Shown here: one piece after another, positions 30,880 to 37,804 of the stretch
Layout: each line of letters begins with the position of its first letter
How positions within the stretch are numbered: the first letter of the stretch is position 1
Source: Treponema sp.
GTDB lineage: Bacteria > Spirochaetota > Spirochaetia > Treponematales > Treponemataceae
NCBI GenBank assembly: GCA_022510845.1
Contig: JAFLSR010000020.1
Location: 1 to 37,804 of the forward strand
Length of the DNA stretch: 37,804 nt
Reading direction: 5' to 3'
Program-made: the position numbers and the translations under genes
The notes under the pieces: model-generated
What the model was told of the DNA's origin: nothing
The model's input: only the letters and a program-made list of their open reading frames with translations
The model's database searches: none

Positions 30880-33800
30880 ATGTCTTCTAGAAAAAAAACT
30901 TTTTCGTTTTTTGCTTTTGCGGCGTTGCTTCTTGTGAGCGGCGCGTTTTTGTTCGCTTCCAAAGACAAAATTCCGCAAGAAAGCGACTTGCTGCGGACGC
31001 AAATTTCCACTTCGTTTTACGCTGTTTCCGTAACGCCTTCGGGCGAACTTTCGAGCAAGGTGCGCCACCCTTCCATTCAGGTGGTCTTTTCCGAACCTGT
31101 AGTCGCGTTGAAAAAACTTGGCGAGCCGATTTTGAAAAGCGAGCACGTGCAAATCACGCCGAAACTCGAAGGCGTTTTCAAATGGTACGGCACATCGGTT
31201 TTGAGTTTTGACTGCGCGGAGGATTTGATTCCGCAGAAAATCTATACTGTGAAAATCAATCCGCAAATAGTTTCCGCAAGTGGCGAAAAATTTTCTGGGC
31301 AAAGCGAATTCGTTTTTTTTACGGAAGAAATCAGGATGCAAAGCCTCGTGCCGGGATATTTGGAACAGAAAAAGGAAAATGTTTTTTTCGATTCAAATGA
31401 CATTCCCGCCGAATATGCGAAAAACATCGCGATAAATTTTTCAAACAAGGTGAACGCGAAAACAATTTCTGCTTATATCGAAGTGCGAGATTCAAAAAAT
31501 AAGAAATACGATTTTTCCGCATCGCAACTTGAAGAGAATTCTATTTTGCTGAAAATGAAGAATTCTTTTTCGCAGAATGATGAGATTTCGATAACATTGA
31601 AAAGCGGAGCCGAGCCGCAAAAAGGCTATCGCAAAACGGAAACAGAGCAGGTCTTGAAATTCCACACTTTGCGTCCTTTTGAATTTATCGGAGCGAGCGG
31701 CGGCGGCACTTTGCGCATGTCGTTCAATCATGCGATAAAGAGCGGAACTGAATCCGAAATTTTTTCAGCCATTTCGTTCCAGCCGCAGTTTAAAATACAA
31801 GGCGAACAAATTAAAATCGAAGGCAACTCGATAATTGTCCGCGATTTGCCGGTGACTTATTCCGACGAATATTCGTTCGAGATAAAAGAGAATTCGTTGC
31901 GCGATTGCTACAATCAGATTTGCAAGACGAAAATATCGCAAAAAATCCAAGTGGGCGACGCGGATGTTTTTGCCGATTTTCGGTTTGGAAGGATTGCATT
32001 TTTGGAAAGCGGCGCGAATCCAAAAATCTCGTTCGAAATGCAAAACATCACAAGCGAAAATTCTTTTTACAAAATTGTGCCGATTGCAGGCGTTACGAAG
32101 AATTTCGCGCCGCCACAAGAAAAAGTTTTCGCCGCGAAGACAAGCGAGGAAAACAAAAATCGCCGTGAAATTGTCGTGGTGGATTTGTCGCAATTTTTGG
32201 AAGAGTGCGATGATGGGGAGCGGCGTGGTATCGTAAAATTCCAAAGCGAATTTTATTATAAGAATTATGCGGGCGAAAAAAATGATGCGAGACATTTCAG
32301 CGAAGCGTTCATCCAAGTAACGGATTTGGGAATTACGGCGAGGGTTGCTCCGGGGAAGGTCATCGCGAATGTTTCGAGCCTGAAAAATGGAAAGCCGCTT
32401 TCTGGTGCGGAAGTGATTTTGCTTCAAATGCCGGAAGAACGCGGCGAAGATTATTGGGAAAAAGTTCTCCGAGGAGATGCCGCGCAAACATTGTCCTCGA
32501 AAAAAATTTCTTCCGAAGGAATCGCGGTTTTTGAAGGCGATTTCGACATTTCAAAAAATCATTTTCTTTTGTGCCGCACGCAAAATGACAGGGCGATTCT
32601 TTCGCTTCATCTTTCGCGGGATTATGCCCGCGCCCGCACGCAAATCATCACGCAAAGCGATGTGTTTCGCCCGGGCGACAATGTGGAAGTGAAGGTCATC
32701 GACAGGACATTGCAAGCAGGAAAATATTCAAACTATCGCGGCGGCTACGCAATCAGAATCGTTGACCGGCGTTACGGCAACGCAAAAAAAGTTTTCGCGG
32801 AATTTAGCGGCTCTGCTTCTGCGCAAGGCTCTGCTTATGCGGAATGGCGAGTTCCTGATGAAGCCGTTCCCGGAGAATATTTCATCGAATACGAGCGGCT
32901 TGAAGGACATCAAAAAGAATATGCGAGATTTTCCGTGCAATATTTTGAGCGTCTCAAATTCAGCGCGCAAACGCAAATCACTCCAGTGTTGTACACTCGC
33001 GGAGAAGTGTTGACTGCAAAAGCGGAAGCCTCGTATTTGGGAGGAGGCTCGCTTTCGGGCGGAAGCGCGCGTGCGGAATGGACGCGCAATCAAACTTCTT
33101 TCGCGCCGGGCGGAGACTATGCGGAATATGTTTTTGGACCTGCCGTTTTTTCATATCTTCGGAATTACGGCTATGACGAAGATATAGAAGAAGAATATTT
33201 TTACGAAAGCGAGCAGGCTAATTTGAATGATGACGGCGTTGCCAATTTTTCTGTGAGGAGCGGCACGGAAAAGAAAGCCGGCGCACCTTATGAATACAAT
33301 TTGCAGGCACTCATTACTGACAGTTCGAATCAGATGATTGCCGCACGCGACAGGGCGGTGGTTCATCCCGCGTCATTTTACATCGGTGTGAAAAGCCTTG
33401 AAAGGCGGCGCGGATTTGCGAAGGCGGGGGAAGAAGTTTCTTTTGAATATATCGCGCTCACTCCAGAATTGCAGACTGCGCCCGACGCGCTTTTTTCCAA
33501 GGAAAATTTTTCCTGGACGCTTGAACGCAGAATCCTTAAAAGCGAATTCCGCATCGACAAATACGGCATTCAGCACACTGAATGGAAGAACGACTTGGAA
33601 CTTGAATCCAAAGGAACGCTGAAAAATCGCGGCGGCGTTTTTTCGATTGTGCCAAAAGAAAGCGGCGCATACGTCCTCACATTGTTCGGCACGGATTCCA
33701 AAGGACGTAAGGTTTTGACTGAATTTGATTTTTATGCGAGCGGCAAAGACTGGAATGCGAATTTCTTCCGCGAAGACGATTCACCGAAAATCGAACTTGT

Positions 33801-36717
33801 CGCCGACAAGAAAAAATATTCTGTTGGGGATGTCGCGCAGGTCGCATTGAACTCAAATTTGGCGGACGTGAATCTTTTGGTTACCGTATGCGCCGACGGC
33901 GCGCTCGACTATCAGATTTTGAAGATGAATGGAAATTCGGCTCTGATTGAAATACCGATAAAAGAAAATTATTTGCCGCGTATCGAAGTTTGCGTATCTT
34001 CGCATTCGCCACGAACGGGAGGGGGCACGCGAGATTATGATTCTTCCGATGAAGGAAAACCGAAGTATGTGCTTGCTTCGGTTGAACTTGAAGTTTCCAG
34101 CGAAACGAAGTCTTTTGAAGTGAAAATAGATTCGGAAAAAAACTACGTGCCGGGAAGCGCCGTCAAAATCGTGCTGGACGCTTCGAAGAACGGCCTTCCG
34201 CTCAAAGGCGCGGAACTTGCCCTTGCGGTGGTGGACAAAGGCGTTTTGAATTTGACTGGATACAAGATAAAGTCGCCTGTTGACTTTTTCTATGACAAAT
34301 ATTTCTTCCAGACTTACACAAATGGCTACGCTTCCCGCTCATGGCTTTTGGACAAGGTGAACTACGAAGGCTACACGAGTGCGGCACGGGAGCGCGAATT
34401 GATAATGTTCAGAAACCGTATCACAAAGGCTGCTGGCATGATGGAAGAAAGCGCAGCACAATACGATGATGTGGCGATGGATTTTTTGGCGGCAAAGTCA
34501 GAGGCGGGCGGTATTGATGCCGACTTGGATGAAGGCGTGCAGGTGCGGAACAACTTCAACATGACGGCGGCGTTCATCCCGAACCTCGTTACCGATGAGA
34601 ACGGCCGCGCGATTGCGGAATTCACTCTGCCCGACACTCTCACGGAATACGAAGTTACTGTGGTGGGAATTCGTGGCGATGATTTCGCGCTCTCTTCGCA
34701 AAGCATCGCCGTTTCCAATCCTGTTTCCGTGCGCGATGTGCACACGAAAATTTTGCGCCTCGGCGACATTGGAGAAGCGGGCGTGGTGATTACGAACACT
34801 GGCTCGGAAACGCGCACCGTTCAGATTGACTTCGGCATTTTGCAGGGGCTTGAAAAAACTGGCTACAAGAAGATGCCGGGCGATGCTGCGAGACGCGACG
34901 GAAAGGCGGAAGTTTTGGGAGAAATGCGCAAGAGCGTTACTGTGGAAGCGGGAAAAACAAAAAGCGTTATGTTCAGTTTGCGTGCGAATGAGCACGGCTG
35001 GATTACGCTTGCGTTCAGGGCGAAGTGCGAAGGGCTTGACGAAGTGATATACAAGCCCCTTGAAATACAAAAGCCATACGTCTACGAAACTGTGACTACG
35101 CTCGGAAGTCTGGAAGACGGTGCGCAGTCTGTGACCGAAAAAATCGTGTTTCCCGCTCTTTCCGATGATGGCGAAGGCTCGTTTTTCCTGCAACTTGATT
35201 CCACAAGACTTGGCACGCTTTCCAGCGCGGTTGACTACGTTTTCCATTATCCATACGGCTGCCTTGAACAGCGTTCGTCCGCGATAATGCCGCTTGTGGC
35301 GTTCGGAGACTACATAAAAGTTTTCGGCCTGCAAAGCGAGGTGGATTCTCCGCGAGATGCCGTGCGAAAAGAATTCGGCGAATGGGCGGCAGTGCAGAAA
35401 AAGGACGGCGGCTTTCCGTATTGGAAGGATTCGGAAGAATCGTCGCTCGCAGTGAGCCTTCGCATCGCGGAAATCCTCATGCTCGCCAAAGAAAACAAAA
35501 TCGATATTCCGCCCGCGCTCGATGTTCAAAGGCTGCGTTCTTTCATTCAAAAAGAATTCGATGAAAGCAAAAAAGAGCGGCTTTCGATTTATGCGCAGGG
35601 ATACTGTATGTATGTGCTTTCTCGGATGGGACAGAAATTCAGCGCGGAAGAATTGAACGCGATACTGCAAAACAAGAACGCTTCTGTGAACGCGCTTGCT
35701 TTTGCTTCGCTTGCCGCGCTTGAATGTGGCGAACGAAATCTTGCCGATGAAGCAGTTAGGAAAATCAAAAACGCTATGTCGTTGACTACGCGAGACGTTG
35801 TGTTCCAGAGCAATGATTTTGAATGCTGGAATTTTTTCGGCGGAAAAATCGAACAGTACGCCTTGTGCCTCGAACTTTTCTCCAAACTGAATCCTGCCGA
35901 CATTTATGTGGGCCGCCTTGTATACGAAATGCTTGAGATGCAAAAAGCATTCAAGGGCACTTGGCGTTCCACTGCGGAAACAAGCCGTGCGCTAATCGCG
36001 CTTTCTTCGTACATAAAGGCAGCGCGTCTTGGCGATTCGGATTTTAGTGCGCAAATCTTGCTGGACGGAAAAGAAATGCTTCAAGGCGAGTTCAAAGGCG
36101 CGGACGCAAATCCAGTGAACGCGCAGTTCAGTTTTGCCGGCGAAGAAATCGCTTCCCTCAAAAAAGAAGAAGAGCTTCCGCTCGAAATAAAAAAGCAAGG
36201 TGGGGGAACTCTTTATTATACTGCCAGCATGAAATACGCCATTCCTGCCGAAGAGCAACTCTCACGGGACGAAGGGCTTTGCGTCTACACAGAAATAACT
36301 GACGCGCGTTCGGGAGAGAAAGTGGATGCTTCCAATTTGAAAAGCGGCGAAATCTACAGGCAGAAAGTTTTCGTCACCACGACAAAAGAAAGGACATTCG
36401 TTGCGTTGCGTGCGGCAGTGCCGGCGGGCTGCGAAATTATGAACGCCGCTTTTGAAACCACAGCCACAGTGCCGCAGAAGGCAGAATCGAAAGTCGCGAA
36501 CCCATATCGATTTGCGCGGAGGATGAGCCATCAGGACATCTACGATGCGGAAATAAGGTGCTTTTGGAACTACCTCCCCGCAGGAACGCAAAGCTTCGAA
36601 TTCCTTTTCCGCGCCGGGCGCAACGGCACATACCAGACTCCCGCCATACTCGCAGAATGCATGTACGAGCCGGAAATCTTCGGAAGAAGCGCGGGCTACG
36701 AATGCAAGATAAAATGA
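30880..36717 (+). CDS. Bacterial alpha-2-macroglobulin family protein with thioester
   Basis: The 1945-residue protein has the bacterial alpha-2-macroglobulin plan: signal sequence (KKTFSFFAFAALLLVSGAFLFASKD), many MG-type beta domains, a region near 1115-1230 (residues GYKIKSPVDFFYDKYF onward) covering macroglobulin and bait-like sequence, the conserved TDENGRAIAEFTLPDTLTEYEV, and the thioester YPYGCLEQRSS with C1461 and Q1464, then the alpha-toroid thioester domain and a C-terminal receptor-like domain. These proteins trap attacking proteases in the periplasm. No lipobox cysteine is present, so it is either secreted or held by an uncleaved anchor, unlike E. coli YfhM. The usual partner, pbpC, is not adjacent. 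GGGAGG precedes the ATG. Confidence 0.93.
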   Translation: MSSRKKTFSFFAFAALLLVSGAFLFASKDKIPQESDLLRTQISTSFYAVSVTPSGELSSKVRHPSIQVVFSEPVVALKKLGEPILKSEHVQITPKLEGVFKWYGTSVLSFDCAEDLIPQKIYTVKINPQIVSASGEKFSGQSEFVFFTEEIRMQSLVPGYLEQKKENVFFDSNDIPAEYAKNIAINFSNKVNAKTISAYIEVRDSKNKKYDFSASQLEENSILLKMKNSFSQNDEISITLKSGAEPQKGYRKTETEQVLKFHTLRPFEFIGASGGGTLRMSFNHAIKSGTESEIFSAISFQPQFKIQGEQIKIEGNSIIVRDLPVTYSDEYSFEIKENSLRDCYNQICKTKISQKIQVGDADVFADFRFGRIAFLESGANPKISFEMQNITSENSFYKIVPIAGVTKNFAPPQEKVFAAKTSEENKNRREIVVVDLSQFLEECDDGERRGIVKFQSEFYYKNYAGEKNDARHFSEAFIQVTDLGITARVAPGKVIANVSSLKNGKPLSGAEVILLQMPEERGEDYWEKVLRGDAAQTLSSKKISSEGIAVFEGDFDISKNHFLLCRTQNDRAILSLHLSRDYARARTQIITQSDVFRPGDNVEVKVIDRTLQAGKYSNYRGGYAIRIVDRRYGNAKKVFAEFSGSASAQGSAYAEWRVPDEAVPGEYFIEYERLEGHQKEYARFSVQYFERLKFSAQTQITPVLYTRGEVLTAKAEASYLGGGSLSGGSARAEWTRNQTSFAPGGDYAEYVFGPAVFSYLRNYGYDEDIEEEYFYESEQANLNDDGVANFSVRSGTEKKAGAPYEYNLQALITDSSNQMIAARDRAVVHPASFYIGVKSLERRRGFAKAGEEVSFEYIALTPELQTAPDALFSKENFSWTLERRILKSEFRIDKYGIQHTEWKNDLELESKGTLKNRGGVFSIVPKESGAYVLTLFGTDSKGRKVLTEFDFYASGKDWNANFFREDDSPKIELVADKKKYSVGDVAQVALNSNLADVNLLVTVCADGALDYQILKMNGNSALIEIPIKENYLPRIEVCVSSHSPRTGGGTRDYDSSDEGKPKYVLASVELEVSSETKSFEVKIDSEKNYVPGSAVKIVLDASKNGLPLKGAELALAVVDKGVLNLTGYKIKSPVDFFYDKYFFQTYTNGYASRSWLLDKVNYEGYTSAARERELIMFRNRITKAAGMMEESAAQYDDVAMDFLAAKSEAGGIDADLDEGVQVRNNFNMTAAFIPNLVTDENGRAIAEFTLPDTLTEYEVTVVGIRGDDFALSSQSIAVSNPVSVRDVHTKILRLGDIGEAGVVITNTGSETRTVQIDFGILQGLEKTGYKKMPGDAARRDGKAEVLGEMRKSVTVEAGKTKSVMFSLRANEHGWITLAFRAKCEGLDEVIYKPLEIQKPYVYETVTTLGSLEDGAQSVTEKIVFPALSDDGEGSFFLQLDSTRLGTLSSAVDYVFHYPYGCLEQRSSAIMPLVAFGDYIKVFGLQSEVDSPRDAVRKEFGEWAAVQKKDGGFPYWKDSEESSLAVSLRIAEILMLAKENKIDIPPALDVQRLRSFIQKEFDESKKERLSIYAQGYCMYVLSRMGQKFSAEELNAILQNKNASVNALAFASLAALECGERNLADEAVRKIKNAMSLTTRDVVFQSNDFECWNFFGGKIEQYALCLELFSKLNPADIYVGRLVYEMLEMQKAFKGTWRSTAETSRALIALSSYIKAARLGDSDFSAQILLDGKEMLQGEFKGADANPVNAQFSFAGEEIASLKKEEELPLEIKKQGGGTLYYTASMKYAIPAEEQLSRDEGLCVYTEITDARSGEKVDASNLKSGEIYRQKVFVTTTKERTFVALRAAVPAGCEIMNAAFETTATVPQKAESKVANPYRFARRMSHQDIYDAEIRCFWNYLPAGTQSFEFLFRAGRNGTYQTPAILAECMYEPEIFGRSAGYECKIK

Positions 36718-36738
36718 TGGCATTCGGAAAGGGTGGCA

Positions 36739-36785
36739 CGCAATCGGCGCTTTCAAGGCAACCGATTGCGGCTTTTGCTCGTTTT
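36739..36785. terminator. Terminator-like hairpin between convergent genes
   Basis: CGCAATCGG (36739-36747) pairs with CCGATTGCG (36762-36770), followed by GCTTTTGCTCGTTTT. The following T-run is broken, so efficiency is uncertain. It lies in the 79-bp gap between the alpha-2-macroglobulin and HU-like genes, which converge. Confidence 0.5.
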
Positions 36786-36796
36786 CGAAGTTGCCG

Positions 36797-37579
36797 TTAT
36801 TCTTCTAGCACTGTGAATGCGGGCGTTACTGCTTGCAAAATATCCTTCCGCTCATGCTTGGAATATCCGATGCGGCGCGTCCTGAGCACGAAGCGATATT
36901 TTGTGTCCGCTTCAAGACCTTCCGGAAGGGCGAAGATTAGGTTCTTGGAAGTGTTGAGGAAGAAGTCTTCCGCCACTTTCTTCCAGCCGGAAGCGTCGCC
37001 CATGATGTTTTCCTCTTCGTCCACCGGGGCGCACCACACGCCGCTTTCCGTTCCGCCGATTCGCAGATTGTTGCCGCGTATGCTTACCGAAGTTCCGGAT
37101 TTGAGCACTCCGTCCGACACGTTCCTTGTTATGTCCGTCATGCTGTCCACCATGATTTGAGGTGCGGCATATTTTGATTCCGCAATCTCGATTCTTTGGA
37201 CGACATCATGCAGGGCCTTCTCCGGCGAGAATTTTATCTTGAGTCCTGTCTTTCCGCTCGTGCTTTCCGTAGTGCCTCTGGAGGCAATGTAGAAAGTTCC
37301 AAGCGTTCCGAATTTGCACGCGCATCCATTGGCAAGTGCCCTTTGCAACACGGCTGTATAGGCGGTCATCACGTCGGTGATTCTTCCGATGGACATGTCA
37401 GGCAGTTCCTCTGCCACCATATCAAGGAGATTTTGGTTTGAATAGGTTACGCGGGTAACCCTTCCGTAATACTGTTCGGAGTCAGATTTGTTGAGCACAT
37501 TCGGCTGAAGTCTGACGGAGACGCGCCCGTTTGCTTCTTCTCGCAAATTCACAAATGAATTGTCGAATTTCTTATCCAT
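36797..37579 (-). CDS. HU-like DNA-binding protein with DUF4469 domain
   Basis: The 260-residue protein has an N-terminal HU/IHF-like domain (about 1-125: LQPNVLNKSDSEQYYGRVTRVTYSNQNLLDMVAEELPDMS, then KFGTLGTFYIASRGTT and GLKIKFSPEKAL) and a C-terminal beta domain of the DUF4469 type (about 150-258: TSVSIRGNNLRIGGTESGVW, FALPEGLEADTKYRFVLRTR). Proteins of this pair are found in spirochaetes and Bacteroidetes and probably bind DNA as a nucleoid-type protein with an extra domain of unknown use. AGAGGT lies seven bases before the ATG. It is convergent with the alpha-2-macroglobulin gene and may have the promoter listed at 37651-37679. Confidence 0.85.
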   Translation of the reverse strand: MDKKFDNSFVNLREEANGRVSVRLQPNVLNKSDSEQYYGRVTRVTYSNQNLLDMVAEELPDMSIGRITDVMTAYTAVLQRALANGCACKFGTLGTFYIASRGTTESTSGKTGLKIKFSPEKALHDVVQRIEIAESKYAAPQIMVDSMTDITRNVSDGVLKSGTSVSIRGNNLRIGGTESGVWCAPVDEEENIMGDASGWKKVAEDFFLNTSKNLIFALPEGLEADTKYRFVLRTRRIGYSKHERKDILQAVTPAFTVLEE

Positions 37580-37650
37580 GTTTTTACCTCTTATGAAAAA
37601 AATTTTTTTTTAAGGGCTCGCTTTTTTGTAGACAAGGAAAAGAAAACCGC

Positions 37651-37679
37651 TTATGATGTCCTTACCTAATAACAGTCAA
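37651..37679 (-). promoter_or_regulatory. Candidate promoter of the HU-like gene
   Basis: On the minus strand TTGACT (37679-37674), 17 bp, TCATAA (37656-37651). The -35 is half of AGTCAA-gcga-TTGACT (37674-37689), an inverted repeat that could be an operator. The -10 is weak. Confidence 0.4.
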
Positions 37680-37693
37680 GCGATTGACTTTAT

Positions 37694-37799
37694 CCTATGA
37701 AATTTGCATGGCAAATTTCACTCGGCTTGAGCGCGAACCCTTTGCTTTCTAAAGAAAGTGTGGTTTTGCTCAAGCCGATTTTGTTTCGCATATCATAGG
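37694..37799. repeat. Nested inverted repeats at the window edge
   Basis: TGAAATTTGC (37698-37707) pairs with GCAAATTTCA (37711-37720) around ATG; CGGCTTGAGC (37723-37732) pairs with GCTCAAGCCG (37768-37777) and encloses CTTTC (37745-37749) with GAAAG (37754-37758). CCTATGA (37694-37700) can pair with TCATAGG (37793-37799), competing for three bases of the first stem. The sequence ends here, so the element may continue. No gene is seen in 37580-37804. Confidence 0.65.
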
Positions 37800-37804
37800 C
37801 ATCA

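Noticed and set aside
34498..35943. Long antisense frame (481 codons) inside the alpha-2-macroglobulin gene
   Set aside because: It is fully opposite a well-supported gene and its composition is that of a shadow frame; similar long shadows oppose mcsB, clpC and rnfC.

Overview
The gene content points to a spirochaete of the Treponema group, probably a gut or rumen relative. It carries a six-gene Rnf complex in the order C-D-G-E-A-B, McsA/McsB/ClpC homologues without CtsR, Lol-type lipoprotein export genes, a HU-like/DUF4469 protein, many secreted proteins with no recognisable family, and dense head-to-tail gene packing. This is inferred from gene content; no rRNA or other phylogenetic marker lies in the window. 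I saw no tRNA, rRNA, CRISPR array, transposase or prophage gene.

Layout. Positions 78-3847 (minus strand) hold hflK, hflC, a trans-prenyl diphosphate synthase and a TPR protein. Positions 4125-9246 (plus) hold rnfCDGEAB, a Na+/H+-pumping ferredoxin:NAD oxidoreductase, interrupted between rnfE and rnfA by about 200 bp of back-to-back hairpins. Next come an unrecognised 513-residue protein, a convergent YbgC-like thioesterase and an acidic 202-residue orphan (minus). A repeat-rich gap leads to prfB, read through a programmed +1 frameshift, and a secreted/membrane PEGA-like protein. Positions 15530-25234 form a long plus-strand run: ftsY, a secreted orphan, lolC-type permease, lolD, second lolC/E permease, mcsA, mcsB, clpC. 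Then follow a phosphoribosyltransferase, a secreted repeat/beta-helix protein, rnhB, gltX, a strong terminator, a 1945-residue alpha-2-macroglobulin with an intact CLEQ thioester motif, and on the minus strand a HU-like/DUF4469 protein.

Functional themes are membrane energetics (Rnf), membrane protein quality control (HflKC), envelope biogenesis (FtsY, Lol, alpha-2-macroglobulin), protein quality control (McsA/McsB/ClpC) and translation (RF2, GluRS).

The two most interesting signals are these. (1) The McsB homologue keeps the fold and the SSRVRLARN nucleotide-binding motif but has lost the residues expected for phosphagen-kinase catalysis: NEEDH reads NCLDH, CPTN reads NVCE, and the GEGSEA loop is rebuilt. 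Its ClpC partner keeps the two N-domain glutamates that read phospho-arginine. This looks like a pseudokinase adaptor. (2) A family of modular hairpin repeats recurs in intergenic gaps in both orientations, often directly before a ribosome binding site.
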